DNA of 33,359 nt from Clostridiales bacterium (GTDB lineage: Bacteria; Bacillota; Clostridia; Oscillospirales; Oscillospiraceae): assembly GCA_021205205.1 (NCBI GenBank), contig JAJPXY010000042.1:1-33359 (forward strand), read 5' to 3'. The number at the start of each line of letters is the position of its first letter. Position 1 is the first letter of the stretch. The notes beneath the pieces are model-generated. The model was not told the DNA's origin and searched no databases. It was given only the letters and a program-made list of their open reading frames with translations. Position numbers and translations under genes: made by a program. Positions 14,509-24,067 of the stretch are shown here, in pieces.

Positions 14509-16518
14509 ATGAAAACGGATTACAAGCACATTTTCAGCCCCTTGACCATCAAACGCACCACCATCCGCAACCGCATCGCCATGACCCCCATGGGTACCAA
14601 CTACGGCGAGACCAGCGGCGAGATGATCCCCCGCCACATCAACTACTACGTGGAGCGGGCCAAGGGCGGCGTCGGCCTGATCATCCTGGAGAACGCCAAC
14701 GTGGACTACCCCGTCGGCTCCAACGGCACCAGCCAGATCCGCATCGACCACGACAGCTTTATGCCCCGGTACTACCAGCTGGTGGAGACTCTGCACAAGC
14801 ACGGCGCGACGGTGGCCATCCAGATCAACCACGCCGGCGCCTCCGCCTCCTCCGCCCGGACCGGCGTCCCCACCATCTCCTCCTCTAACATCCCCACCAA
14901 GGCCGGCGGCGAGATCCCCCGCCCCATGACCAAGGAGGAGATCCTCCACACCGTCAAAAAGTACGGCGACGCCGCCAAGCGCGTCCAGGACATCGGCTTT
15001 GACGCGGTGGAGATCCACATGGGCCACTCCTATCTGCTCAGCCAGTTCATCTCCCCCGTCTACAACAAGCGGGAGGACGAGTTCGGCGGCTCCGTGGAGA
15101 ACCGTCTGCGCTTCCCCCGGATGGTGCTGGAGGAGGTCCGCAAGCGCGTCGGCCCCTTCTTCCCCATCATCGTCCGTATTTCCGCCGACGAGAAGGTCCC
15201 CGGCGGCAACACTCTGGAGGACGCCCTGGAGTATTTGCAGTATGTGGACGAGTTCGTGGATATGTACGACGTGTCCTGCGGCCTGAATCCCTCCCTCCAG
15301 TACCAGATCGACTCCAACTATCTGCCCGATGGCTGGCGCTCCTATATGTCCCGGGCCGTCAAAGACAAGTACAATAAGCCCGTCATGAACATGGGCAACT
15401 ACCGGGACCCCAAGGTGGTGGAGGAGACCCTGGCCCGGGGTGACGCCGATCTCATCGGCATGGGCCGCGGCCTCATCGCCGACCCCCAGTGGGTCAACAA
15501 GGTGGCCAACGGCGAGGAGGATATGCTCCGCAAGTGCATCTCCTGCAACGTGGGCTGCGCCGGCAACCGCATCGGCGTCAACCGCCCCATCCGCTGCACC
15601 GTCAACCCCGCCGTGCCGGAGGGCGACGCCTATAAGAAGAAGCACGTCAAAAAGCCCTGCAACGTGGTGGTCGTCAGCGGCGGCACCGCCGGTCTGGAAG
15701 CGGCCTGCACCGCCGCAGAGGTGGGCTGCACCACCTTCCTGCTGGAGAAAGAGGACCACCTGGGCGGCCTGTCCGCTTTCATCTCCCAGCTGCCGGACAA
15801 GCAGCGGATGAAGGACTTCCCCAAGTACCTCATCAACCGGGCCAGCAAGCTCCACAACCTGTTCGTGTTCCTGAACACCGAGGCCACTGTGGACAAGATC
15901 AAGGCCCTGAACCCCGACCTGATCGTCAACTCCACCGGCTCCGTCCCGCTGCTGCCCCCCATCAAGGGCCTGCATGAGAATCTGGAGGCGGGCAACGTCA
16001 GCTCCATCTTCAACATGATCAACGACGTGGTGGCCGGGAAGTACCCGGAGGAAGCCTGCCAGGGCAAGAAGGTGGTTGTCATCGGCGGCGGCGCCGTGGG
16101 CCTGGACGTGGTGGAATACTTCGCGCCCCGTGGCGCCCAGTGCTCCATCGTGGATATGCTGCCCGTCATCGGCGGCCAGTCCGACCCCATCACCAAGTGC
16201 TCCACCGCCGAGCTGTTCGAGAAGTACAACGTCCAGCAGTACACCTCCACCGCTCTGGAGGAGGTCAAGTCTGACCGCTTCGTGGTCAAGCGCAGCGGCG
16301 TCGTAGAGGACCTGGTCTTTGACTATGGCTTCATGTGCCTGGGTATGCGCTCCAACAATCCCCTGCTGCCCGCCTTGCAGGAGGCGTTCGCGGACACCAA
16401 CGTGGAGATCTACACCATCGGTGACTCCGTCCGCGCCCGCCGCATCATCGAAGGCACCGCCGAGGGCCGCGCCGTGCTGCAAATGCTGGAGCACAAGGGC
16501 TTCATCGACCTGGATTAA
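14509..16518 (+). CDS. NADH:flavin oxidoreductase / 2,4-dienoyl-CoA reductase-type enzyme (OYE + 4Fe-4S + FAD)
   Basis: A 669-residue three-part reductase. Residues 1-340 form an Old Yellow Enzyme FMN barrel (MTPMGTNYG, INHAGASAS, VEIHMGHSYLLSQFISP, FGGSVENRLRFP, MGRGLIADP). A 4Fe-4S motif follows, CISCNVGC with a later Cys (343, 346, 350, 363). The C-terminal part carries two Rossmann motifs for FAD and NAD(P) (VVVVSGGTAGLEAA, VVVIGGGAVGLDVVEY). Relatives are FadH, enoate reductases and the bile-acid enzymes BaiCD/BaiH, which reduce activated C=C bonds. The substrate cannot be read from the sequence. The ATG at 14509 has GGAGGAAGG upstream; the track start lies upstream of the predicted transcription start. 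The gene stands alone with its own promoter and terminator, without a regulator beside it. Confidence 0.9.
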   Translation: MKTDYKHIFSPLTIKRTTIRNRIAMTPMGTNYGETSGEMIPRHINYYVERAKGGVGLIILENANVDYPVGSNGTSQIRIDHDSFMPRYYQLVETLHKHGATVAIQINHAGASASSARTGVPTISSSNIPTKAGGEIPRPMTKEEILHTVKKYGDAAKRVQDIGFDAVEIHMGHSYLLSQFISPVYNKREDEFGGSVENRLRFPRMVLEEVRKRVGPFFPIIVRISADEKVPGGNTLEDALEYLQYVDEFVDMYDVSCGLNPSLQYQIDSNYLPDGWRSYMSRAVKDKYNKPVMNMGNYRDPKVVEETLARGDADLIGMGRGLIADPQWVNKVANGEEDMLRKCISCNVGCAGNRIGVNRPIRCTVNPAVPEGDAYKKKHVKKPCNVVVVSGGTAGLEAACTAAEVGCTTFLLEKEDHLGGLSAFISQLPDKQRMKDFPKYLINRASKLHNLFVFLNTEATVDKIKALNPDLIVNSTGSVPLLPPIKGLHENLEAGNVSSIFNMINDVVAGKYPEEACQGKKVVVIGGGAVGLDVVEYFAPRGAQCSIVDMLPVIGGQSDPITKCSTAELFEKYNVQQYTSTALEEVKSDRFVVKRSGVVEDLVFDYGFMCLGMRSNNPLLPALQEAFADTNVEIYTIGDSVRARRIIEGTAEGRAVLQMLEHKGFIDLD

Positions 16519-16534
16519 ACAGCAAAACTTTGTA

Positions 16535-16570
16535 ATTGGGGCCATGCAAACGCCTGGCCCCAATCGTTTG
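16535..16570 (+). terminator. Terminator of the flavin reductase gene
   Basis: A perfect 10-bp stem ATTGGGGCCA/TGGCCCCAAT with a 10-nt loop, then CGTTTGTC, starting 17 bp past the stop codon. Confidence 0.75.
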
Positions 16571-16618
16571 TCTGTGAGCGAGAACCATTTTGCGCACGAC
16601 TCTGTTTTTCATCGTGCG

Positions 16619-16686
16619 TGTAGGGGCGGCCCGTGGCCGCCCGCATCCAGAAAGCGGTTTTCGGGCGGCCACGGGCCGCCCCTACA
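16619..16686. repeat. Family A inverted-repeat element, copy 3 (variant centre)
   Basis: A 68-bp copy with intact inverted termini but a different centre (CATCCAGAAAGCGGTTTTC in place of the GTAAGCAGG core). This shows that the termini are conserved more strongly than the middle. Confidence 0.88.
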
Positions 16687-16759
16687 GGTATATGGAGATC
16701 ATTCCCGCAAAGGTACAAGGGATTGCCCAAAAGTTTTTAAAATTTATTTCAAAAAGTGC

Positions 16760-16788
16760 TTGACAATTTTCCTCCGCCGTGGTATAGT
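16760..16788 (+). promoter_or_regulatory. Strong consensus promoter without an obvious protein gene
   Basis: -35 TTGACA (perfect), 17-nt spacer, -10 TATAGT. The next clear signal downstream on this strand is the terminator at 17026-17073. Confidence 0.75.
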
Positions 16789-16794
16789 AAGTTC

Positions 16795-17073
16795 ATCCAA
16801 AAGAAAGGCCAAAATCAAAACCGAACAACAGCCTTCACCCATTCGTGGAGGTCCGGCAGCTGACCCGTTACCTCAGCCTTCCCCCTATTCTGCATCCGCA
16901 GGACATTCGGATGATGACGATATTGAGATTGGCGTTTCCCCAATGCGTGGACAAGGAGGTCCCGCAGCAAAATTCAGACGAAAGCGAGGGATAAGCGGTA
17001 TGCGTTTAGATTTCAAAATAGAACAGAAGTGACCTGGTCCAGAGGTTGAATGGACCGGGTCACTTCTTTTTTT
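16795..17073 (+). ncRNA. Candidate untranslated transcript between an orphan promoter and terminator
   Basis: About 280 nt bounded by a near-consensus promoter and a strong terminator. One frame is open throughout, but it has no start codon with a ribosome site near its 5' end. A 10-codon ORF (MRLDFKIEQK, 17000-17032) with GAGGG upstream ends inside the terminator stem. Two related blocks occur, CCCATTCGTGGAGGTCCGGC and, about 90 nt later, one with CGTGGACAAGGAGGTCCCGC. It was not recognised as 6S RNA, tmRNA, RNase P RNA, SRP RNA or a T-box. It may be a small RNA or a leader-peptide unit. Confidence 0.4.
17026..17073 (+). terminator. Strong intrinsic terminator of the orphan unit
   Basis: A long stem, GAAGTGACC plus GGTCCA pairing with TGGACC plus GGTCACTTC, followed directly by seven T. 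On the opposite strand no T run follows, so it serves plus-strand transcription. Confidence 0.88.
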
Positions 17074-17087
17074 GCCCGCAAACGGGG

Positions 17088-17264
17088 TCACACGAACTGG
17101 TTGCGCTCCGGGCTGTATTCGTAGTTGATGAGGGACAGCTTCTGGCGGAGCTGGCCTTCGTCCACGCAGTTGGCCTTGCAGAACTCCGTCAGGGAGCTGT
17201 AGTTGTCCCGCAGCTGGGTGTTGAGATAGCTCAGCAAAATCACCGGATCGTTGGGAATGTTCAT
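17088..17264 (-). CDS. DUF4250 domain-containing small protein
   Basis: A 58-residue protein matching DUF4250: MNIPNDPVILLSYLNTQLRD at the start, and a helix-turn-helix-like FCKANCVDEGQLRQKL followed by NYEYSPERNQF at the end. The function is unknown; the compact helical pattern suggests DNA or protein binding. ATG 17264 has GGAGG eight bases upstream, a better distance than the in-frame ATG at 17270. It is a single gene, divergent from the LacI regulator. Confidence 0.85.
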   Translation of the reverse strand: MNIPNDPVILLSYLNTQLRDNYSSLTEFCKANCVDEGQLRQKLSLINYEYSPERNQFV

Positions 17265-17376
17265 GATCATCACCTCCCGCTCATCATAGCACAGCGCGGG
17301 GGAATTGTCGAGGCGCAAATCTGCCGGGAAAAAGCGAAAATCTCCCGCTCACAGACGTCGAAACGCCGTATTATCT

Positions 17377-17405
17377 TTGACAGGGAAACAACGATGTGAT
17401 ATACT
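17377..17405 (+). promoter_or_regulatory. Predicted sigma-A promoter of the LacI-type regulator gene
   Basis: -35 TTGACA, 17-nt spacer, -10 TATACT, about 50 bp upstream of the start codon. Confidence 0.8.
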
Positions 17406-17439
17406 AACAAATATATTCCTAAAAGATATAGCGCCAACT

Positions 17440-17449
17440 GGGGGGGGGG
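17440..17449 (+). promoter_or_regulatory. G10 homopolymer in the LacI-family gene leader, acting as ribosome-binding region
   Basis: Ten consecutive G, ending six bases before the ATG at 17456 (GATCGCT-ATG context). It is the only purine-rich ribosome-site candidate. Tracts of this length can slip during replication, which would shift spacing and alter translation. Confidence 0.6.
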
Positions 17450-17455
17450 ATCGCT

Positions 17456-18502
17456 ATGGTGACCATCCGAGACATCGCACAGGCGTGCGGTGTGTCCATC
17501 GCCACTGTGTCCAACGTGCTGAACGAGAAGAAAAACGTCTCTGACGAAATGCGCACGCGGGTCATGGAAAAGGTGCGGGAGATGAACTACGCCCCGAACT
17601 CTGTCGCCAAGAACCTGAAGACCAAAAAGACCCGCACCCTGGGCATCATCGTGGAGGACATCACCATCTTCTCTGTCCCCGACCTGGTGGACGGCATCAC
17701 CGAGTGCTGCGAGGTGAACAACTACCGGGTCATGCTCATCAACCTGCGCCTGTTCAAGAAGTTCGACGACGAATACTATCATGTGGAAGGCTATCGGGCG
17801 CAGTTGCAGGAGGTGCTGCGGCTGCTGCTAGCCGACCAGGTGGAGGCGGTCATCTATATCGCCGCCCACGAGCGGACCATCCGCTGTCTGCCGGAGGATT
17901 TCCCCATCCCTCTGGTCATGTGCTATGCCTACAGCGCGACGCCCGGCGTGCCCTCCCTCCTGGTGGACGAGGAAACGCCGACGGAGGAGCTGATCCAGTC
18001 CGCCATCGACCAGGGCCACCGGCGCATCGGCGTTATCAGCGGCAAACGGGACAGCGCCCACTCCCAGCAGCGCATGATGGCCTACCGGCGGACGCTGCTC
18101 CGCAACGGCATCCCCTTTGACCCCGGTCTGCTCTGTGTGGGGGACTGGACCCGAGAGAGCGGCATCCGCCGCACCGACCGGCTGCTGGAGCATGGGGCCA
18201 CGGTGATTTTCTGCATGAACGACCTGATGGCCGGAGGCGTCTACGCCCGGCTGGGAGAGCTGGGGCTGACGGTGGGCAAGGATGTCAGCGTCATGGGCTA
18301 CGACAACCGGCTGATGAGCCAGTATCTGAACCCGCCCCTGACCACGGTGGACCTGCCCCTCCACGACCTGGGCTGCCGGGCCGGGGAGATCGCCCTGGCG
18401 GCCCTCTCGCAGGAGAGCGACCCGCCCCCACAGCGTACCTATGTGGCGGGAAAGGTGATTTTGCGTGGCTCGGTGCAAACACTCGGTCCATCTCCGGCGT
18501 GA
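17456..18502 (+). CDS. LacI/GalR-family transcriptional regulator
   Basis: A 348-residue regulator. The N-terminal LacI helix-turn-helix is TIRDIAQACGVSIATVSNVL (3-22), with a hinge-like YAPNSVAKNL. A periplasmic-binding-protein-like effector domain follows, with FCMNDLMAGGVYARLGELGL and VMGYDNRLMSQYLNPPLTTV as typical late blocks. Such proteins usually sense a sugar or related metabolite and repress transport or catabolic genes. No sugar gene is adjacent, so the regulon is elsewhere; the nearest downstream features are a family A repeat and convergent metY. The ATG follows a G10 tract that serves as ribosome site. Own promoter. Confidence 0.93.
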   Translation: MVTIRDIAQACGVSIATVSNVLNEKKNVSDEMRTRVMEKVREMNYAPNSVAKNLKTKKTRTLGIIVEDITIFSVPDLVDGITECCEVNNYRVMLINLRLFKKFDDEYYHVEGYRAQLQEVLRLLLADQVEAVIYIAAHERTIRCLPEDFPIPLVMCYAYSATPGVPSLLVDEETPTEELIQSAIDQGHRRIGVISGKRDSAHSQQRMMAYRRTLLRNGIPFDPGLLCVGDWTRESGIRRTDRLLEHGATVIFCMNDLMAGGVYARLGELGLTVGKDVSVMGYDNRLMSQYLNPPLTTVDLPLHDLGCRAGEIALAALSQESDPPPQRTYVAGKVILRGSVQTLGPSPA

Positions 18503-18534
18503 GAAAAACTGGTTGTCCCTTTTACAGCCGTGTT

Positions 18535-18604
18535 TGTAGGGGCGGCCCTTGGCCGCCCTGGGTAAGCAGGTGGTTCCTGCGGGCGGCCAAGGGCCGCCCC
18601 TACA
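18535..18604. repeat. Family A inverted-repeat element, copy 4
   Basis: A 70-bp copy, virtually identical to copy 1, 33 bp after the LacI gene stop. The long stem could also act as a transcription stop. Confidence 0.9.
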
Positions 18605-18681
18605 GGCTTGTGGAACTCATTCTGAGTAAAATAACTGGGGGCAATTCAAAGGAATCATAAATGAGAAAAAACTGCAAATGG

Positions 18682-18726
18682 AAACGCGCCTGCCCCGGTT
18701 TGACAGCCGGGTGCAGGCGCGTTTTG
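18682..18726. terminator. Terminator between the LacI gene and metY (bidirectional)
   Basis: A 12-bp stem AAACGCGCCTGC/GCAGGCGCGTTT with a second inner CCCGG/CCGGG stem. It lies 18 bp beyond the metY stop; T-rich flanks are modest on both strands. Confidence 0.75.
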
Positions 18727-18743
18727 CGCTGTTTTGGCAGTTA

Positions 18744-20088
<1,345 letters not shown>

Positions 20089-20170
20089 TCATTATCCGGT
20101 ACACATTCGCCCAAAGCGGAAGTTGTGCCGCAGCAGCCGGGGGAAGGAAACGGTCATGGGGAAAACTCCT

Positions 20171-21103
20171 TTACTCGTCTTGGAACAGGGGGGTGGAGAG
20201 GTAGCGGTCGCCAGTGTCGGGCAACAGCACCACGATGACCTTGCCCTTGTTTTCGGGACGCTGGGCCAGCTGGGTAGCAGCCCACACCGCCGCGCCGGAG
20301 GAAATGCCCACCAACACGCCCTCGGTCTTGGCCACGGCGTTGCCGGTGTGGAAAGCGTCCTCGTTGGAGACGGGGATGATCTCGTCATAGATGGAGGTAT
20401 CCAGCGTGTCGGGGACGAAGCCCGCGCCAATGCCCTGGATTTTGTGGCTGCCGCTCTTGCCTTGGGACAGGACGGGAGAACTCAGCGGCTCCACGGCGAC
20501 GATTTTCACGTTGGGGTTCTGCTCCTTCAGGTAAGCGCCTACGCCGGTGACGGTGCCGCCGGTGCCAACACCGGCCACGAAGATGTCCACCTTGCCCTCG
20601 GTGTCGGCCCAGATCTCCGGGCCGGTGGTAGCCTTGTGGGCGGCGGGGTTGGCGGGGTTGACGAACTGGCCAGGAATGAAGGAGTTGGGGATCTCCTGCG
20701 CCAGCTCGTCGGCCTTGGCGATGGCCCCCTTCATGCCCTTGGCCCCCTCGGTCAGAACCAGCTCCGCGCCGTAGGCTTTCATCAGGTTCCGCCGCTCGAT
20801 GCTCATGGTTTCCGGCATGACGATGATGATGCGGTAGCCCTTGGCGGTGGCGACGGCGGCCAGACCGATGCCGGTGTTGCCGGAGGTGGGCTCGATGATG
20901 ACGGAGTCGGGGGTCAGCAGGCCCTTGGCCTCCGCGTCCTCGATCATGGCCTTGGCGATGCGGTCCTTGACGGACCCGGCGGGGTTGAAATACTCCAGCT
21001 TGGCCAGCAGGGTGGCCTGGAGGTGGTTTTTGGCCTCGTAGTTGGTCAGCTCCAGCAGGGGGGTGTTGCCCACCAAATCGGTGACAGAGTGATAAATTGC
21101 CAT
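20171..21103 (-). CDS. cysK: Cysteine synthase A (O-acetylserine sulfhydrylase)
   Basis: A 310-residue fold-type II PLP enzyme. The PLP lysine is Lys46 in [10 protein letters not shown]; the substrate loop is [12 protein letters not shown], the phosphate-binding loop GTGGTVTGV, and late motifs are GISSGAA and [14 protein letters not shown]. It forms cysteine from O-acetylserine and sulfide. The ATG at 21103 has AAAGGAG eight bases upstream. metY follows 130 bp downstream on the same strand, making a sulfide-assimilation pair. A good promoter about 150 bp upstream overlaps a possible cysteine-regulator site. Confidence 0.96.
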   Translation of the reverse strand: MAIYHSVTDLVGNTPLLELTNYEAKNHLQATLLAKLEYFNPAGSVKDRIAKAMIEDAEAKGLLTPDSVIIEPTSGNTGIGLAAVATAKGYRIIIVMPETMSIERRNLMKAYGAELVLTEGAKGMKGAIAKADELAQEIPNSFIPGQFVNPANPAAHKATTGPEIWADTEGKVDIFVAGVGTGGTVTGVGAYLKEQNPNVKIVAVEPLSSPVLSQGKSGSHKIQGIGAGFVPDTLDTSIYDEIIPVSNEDAFHTGNAVAKTEGVLVGISSGAAVWAATQLAQRPENKGKVIVVLLPDTGDRYLSTPLFQDE

Positions 21104-21254
21104 AAGAAATGCTCCTTTCAGAGGAAAAACACGAGATGATTCAATATTTTTGCCGGAATTTTATCGTCACGCCCGACATCGGGAAAGGGAAAAGCGCCGC
21201 ATGATAACACATTCTTTCTGCAAGATAGAGGTTCTCTGGGAACCGGATGAGGGT

Positions 21255-21283
21255 ATCTTAGCACAATATTCCCACCAAGTCAA
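21255..21283 (-). promoter_or_regulatory. cysK promoter, with possible Rrf2/CymR-type operator
   Basis: Minus strand: -35 TTGACT, 17-nt spacer, -10 TAAGAT. The spacer and -35 contain ACCTATTGACTTGGT and GGTGGGAATA, reminiscent of sites for Rrf2-type cysteine regulators, recognised only by eye. Confidence 0.6.
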
Positions 21284-21335
21284 TAGGTAAATAGGGTAAA
21301 ATAAAATTTTCTTTGCGATGCCCCCACTGCCGCAA

Positions 21336-21369
21336 AAAACGGCTCCCTCCCTGTGGAGAGAGCCGTTTT
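21336..21369 (-). terminator. Terminator of the two-component/DUF3783 unit
   Basis: A perfect 10-bp stem, AAAACGGCTC/GAGCCGTTTT. On the minus strand it is followed by TTTTTTG, beginning about 40 bp past the DUF3783 stop. Confidence 0.85.
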
Positions 21370-21407
21370 CCGACAAATATGCTTTTATTGGGACAAAAGA
21401 CGTGATT

Positions 21408-21791
21408 TTACCGCTTTCTTGCCCGCTGTTCAAACTTCCGGTGTTCCTTCACCAGCTCACGGGACAGCATGGCCGCGCTCCAGTACTGGTTAGCGGGGGT
21501 CAGGACGGCTTTCAGCGCGCCGGTACACAGCCCCGCGCCCCGCAGGGCGTCCAGTGCCCGGTCCACAGTCGCCTCCGGCACGCCGCAGAACACCAGCACC
21601 GGCGCGGCCAACGTTACCGCGCCGCCCTTTTTCACCGGCGGCAGCGGCCCGTCCCCGGCCAGCAGGCCGATGGGCTGGCCGTACCTGGCCCGCTCCGGCG
21701 TGCGCACCTCCATCCCCAGGGGGGACAGGACGTTCTGCACCATGGGACCTTCCAGCGCCTTTGCGCCGAAGAATAAGACACAGGATTTCAT
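21408..21791 (-). CDS. DUF3783-like small protein
   Basis: A 127-residue protein whose C-terminal half (LVFCGVPEATVDRALDALRGAG, then KAVLTPANQYWSAAMLSRELVKEH) resembles DUF3783, a family of unknown function. The N-terminal half is a short alpha/beta segment with no motif recognised. ATG 21791 has GAGG eight bases upstream; the GTG at 21797 would be too close to it. It starts 11 bp after the histidine kinase stop, so it is the third gene of the two-component operon and may be connected to that signalling system. It is followed by a strong terminator. Confidence 0.7.
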   Translation of the reverse strand: MKSCVLFFGAKALEGPMVQNVLSPLGMEVRTPERARYGQPIGLLAGDGPLPPVKKGGAVTLAAPVLVFCGVPEATVDRALDALRGAGLCTGALKAVLTPANQYWSAAMLSRELVKEHRKFEQRARKR

Positions 21792-21801
21792 CTTCACCGC
21801 C

Positions 21802-23238
21802 TCATTCCGCCAGAGTCAGGGTGAATTTGAACTCCGTGACTCCGTTTTCGCTGGTGACGGTGATGGACTCCTTGTGGTTGTTCAAAATCGTCTTGACGAT
21901 ATAGAGGCCCAGGCCCACGCCCTCTTTGTCCAGGCTGCGGGAGCGGTCGCTCTTGTGGAACCGGTCAAACACCATGCCCAGTTCCTCCGGCGGGATGGTC
22001 TCGCCGGTGTTGCGCACCGAGATCCACGCCTTGTTCCCCCGGGGGAAGATGGAAACTCCGATGGCGGTGCCCGGGGTGGCGAACTTGATGGCGTTGTCCA
22101 TCAGGTTGTAGCACACCTGGGTGATGGAGTCCGGGTCGCCCCAGACCATCACGTCCTGGTCGGGGAAGTTCACGTCCACGTCCAGCCCCCGGCTGGTGAT
22201 TTTCCGCTCCAGGCTGATGAGCACCTGGGCGAAGGTTTCCACCACGTTAAACTGGGACTGGCAGATGTCCCCCTGCCCCTTGGCGGAGAGCCGGCTCATG
22301 TCCAACATTCGCCGCACCAGGCGGCTCAATCGGCGGGTCTCGTCCGAGATGACCTGGAGGGACTCCCGCTGCTTCTCTGGGGGGATGGTGCCGTCCAGAA
22401 TACCGTCGCTGAATCCCGCGATAGTGGTCATGGGGGTCTTTAGCTCGTGGGAGATGTTGGCGACGAACTCCTGCCGCCGCTCCTCGGCGCTGGCGATGGA
22501 GTCCGCCATGGTGTTGAAGGCCGTGGCCAGCTGGCCGATCTCGTCTCTGCGGTGGTAATCCTTCACCCGCAGGTCATATTCCCCCATGCCGAAGCGGTTG
22601 ACCACGTCGGTCATCTCCTGCAAGGGGCGGGACTGCCGCCTGGTGGTGAAGAAGCTGGAGAAAAACGCCAGCAGCAGCACCACCGCCGCGGCGATGATAT
22701 ACAGAATACCGAAGGTCCGCCACAGGGAGGTCAGGTTTTCCGTGCTGGAGGTGACGAACACATACCCGGCCAGCTGGTCCTGAACCACCACCGGCGCGCC
22801 CACGGCGAACTTAGAGGCACTGTACACCCCCAGGTCGCTCATGCCCTGGTACCCGCTGTCGCCTCCCAGGGTCTCCTCCAGGACGCTCTGACTGACGGTG
22901 TCGCTTTTCAGCTCGTCTCCGCTCTGGTCGCCGTCGTAGCTGTAGATCACGATGCCGCTGGACTGGCAGACCAGCACGTCCACGTCCGGCACGGAGGTCA
23001 CATAGACCAGATTTTCCGTCAGCTGCTGGTCCCCCAGGTCCCTGCCGTCCTCCAGGAAGATGCCGACAATGTTGGCAATGTAGGTGGCGCTGCTGTTCAT
23101 GGAGTCCTTTTTCTCCCCGATGGCGTAGCGGTAGGTCAGCACCATAAAGGAGGCCCCCAGCATGGCGAAGGCCAGCAGGATCATCCCCGCCGTCAGGAAA
23201 AAGTGCTGCTGATAAATGGAAGCGATCCGCTTGTTCAT
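21802..23238 (-). CDS. Membrane sensor histidine kinase (PhoR/ResE type)
   Basis: A 478-residue kinase. TM1 lies at about 13-37 and TM2 at about 174-196, enclosing an extracytoplasmic sensor domain of about 135 residues. A HAMP domain follows (about 197-250), then the dimerisation/phosphoacceptor box FVANISHELKTPM with His264. The ATPase domain has N box YNLMDNAIKFA and G boxes ending DKEGVGLGLYIVK. It autophosphorylates and passes phosphate to the adjacent response regulator, 13 bp upstream in the operon. The ATG at 23238 has GGAGGCAAGCC upstream. The signal is unknown; the sensor domain is acidic and polar. Confidence 0.95.
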   Translation of the reverse strand: MNKRIASIYQQHFFLTAGMILLAFAMLGASFMVLTYRYAIGEKKDSMNSSATYIANIVGIFLEDGRDLGDQQLTENLVYVTSVPDVDVLVCQSSGIVIYSYDGDQSGDELKSDTVSQSVLEETLGGDSGYQGMSDLGVYSASKFAVGAPVVVQDQLAGYVFVTSSTENLTSLWRTFGILYIIAAAVVLLLAFFSSFFTTRRQSRPLQEMTDVVNRFGMGEYDLRVKDYHRRDEIGQLATAFNTMADSIASAEERRQEFVANISHELKTPMTTIAGFSDGILDGTIPPEKQRESLQVISDETRRLSRLVRRMLDMSRLSAKGQGDICQSQFNVVETFAQVLISLERKITSRGLDVDVNFPDQDVMVWGDPDSITQVCYNLMDNAIKFATPGTAIGVSIFPRGNKAWISVRNTGETIPPEELGMVFDRFHKSDRSRSLDKEGVGLGLYIVKTILNNHKESITVTSENGVTEFKFTLTLAE

Positions 23239-23251
23239 GGCTTGCCTCCGG

Positions 23252-23935
23252 TCAGGTCTCCAGCTCGAACTTGTAGCCCACGCCCCAGACGGTTTTCAGG
23301 CTCCACTTGGGGGAGACGCCCTCCAGCTTTTCCCGCAGGCGCTTGATGTGGACGTCCACGGTACGGCTGTCGCCAAAGTAGTCGAAGCCCCAGACCTCGT
23401 CCAGCAGCTGGTTCCGGGTGAACACCCGGTTAGGGGAGGACGCCAGGTGGAACAGCAGCTCCATCTCCTTGGGGGGCGTGTCCACCCGCTTGCCGTCCAC
23501 CAGCAGCTCGTAGGAGTCCATGTTGATGACCAGCTTGTCGAAGGTCAGCTTCTTCTCGGCGGTCTCCTTGGAGCCGTAGCGGCGCAGCACCGCGTGGATG
23601 CGGGCCTGCACCTCCTTCATCTCAAAGGGCTTGACGATGTAGTCATCCGCGCCCATCTCCAAACCGTTGACCTTGTCCACGGTCTCGCCCTTGGCGGTCA
23701 TCATGATTATGGGCACCTTGGAGGTCTCCCGAATCTTCTTGCAGACGGTCCACCCATCCAGGCCGGGGAGCATGATGTCCAGCAGCACCAGGTCGGGGCT
23801 GCTCTCGTGGAACAGGTTCAGGCCCTTGCTGCCGTCCTCCGCCACCTGGGTCTCGAAGCCCTCCTTCTCCAGGTACAGCTGGAGCAGTTGGGCGATATTG
23901 CTGTCGTCCTCTACGATCAAAACTTTCAGTGCCAT
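23252..23935 (-). CDS. OmpR/PhoB-family response regulator
   Basis: A 227-residue regulator. The receiver domain has acidic pocket VEDD (9-11), phosphoacceptor Asp53 in LVLLDIMLPG, the Thr of IIMMTAKG and the Lys of IVKPFEM. The C-terminal winged helix has DSRTVDVHIKRLREKL and the closing VWGVGYKFE. It pairs with the kinase just downstream and probably activates or represses envelope or phosphate-type genes. The start is ATG 23935 with GAGG eight bases upstream; the track adds 25 leader codons without support. Confidence 0.96.
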   Translation of the reverse strand: MALKVLIVEDDSNIAQLLQLYLEKEGFETQVAEDGSKGLNLFHESSPDLVLLDIMLPGLDGWTVCKKIRETSKVPIIMMTAKGETVDKVNGLEMGADDYIVKPFEMKEVQARIHAVLRRYGSKETAEKKLTFDKLVINMDSYELLVDGKRVDTPPKEMELLFHLASSPNRVFTRNQLLDEVWGFDYFGDSRTVDVHIKRLREKLEGVSPKWSLKTVWGVGYKFELET

Positions 23936-24067
23936 AGGTATAACCTCACTCTCCCCTTGCTCGGGTCTGTTTTGGGAGTTTCCGGGCAGCCACAGGCCGC
24001 CCGACGTCATTTTTAGTATAAGGTATTTTGATTCGCTTTGAGTGAATTTTTTGTAAAAGGCGGGGAT

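Noticed and set aside
14473-16563. Minus-strand 696-aa ORF
   Set aside because: Shadow of the flavin reductase on the opposite strand; no motif and no ribosome site.
16319-17032. 237-aa plus-strand ORF running through the end of the reductase, repeat A and the orphan unit
   Set aside because: It starts in the wrong frame inside the reductase and crosses a terminator, a repeat element and a promoter. The part beyond the promoter lacks a start codon.
23986-24003. Sixth family A copy (GGGCAGCCACAGGCCGCCC)
   Set aside because: Only a short piece resembling one arm. It could be an eroded copy or chance, so it was not annotated as an element.
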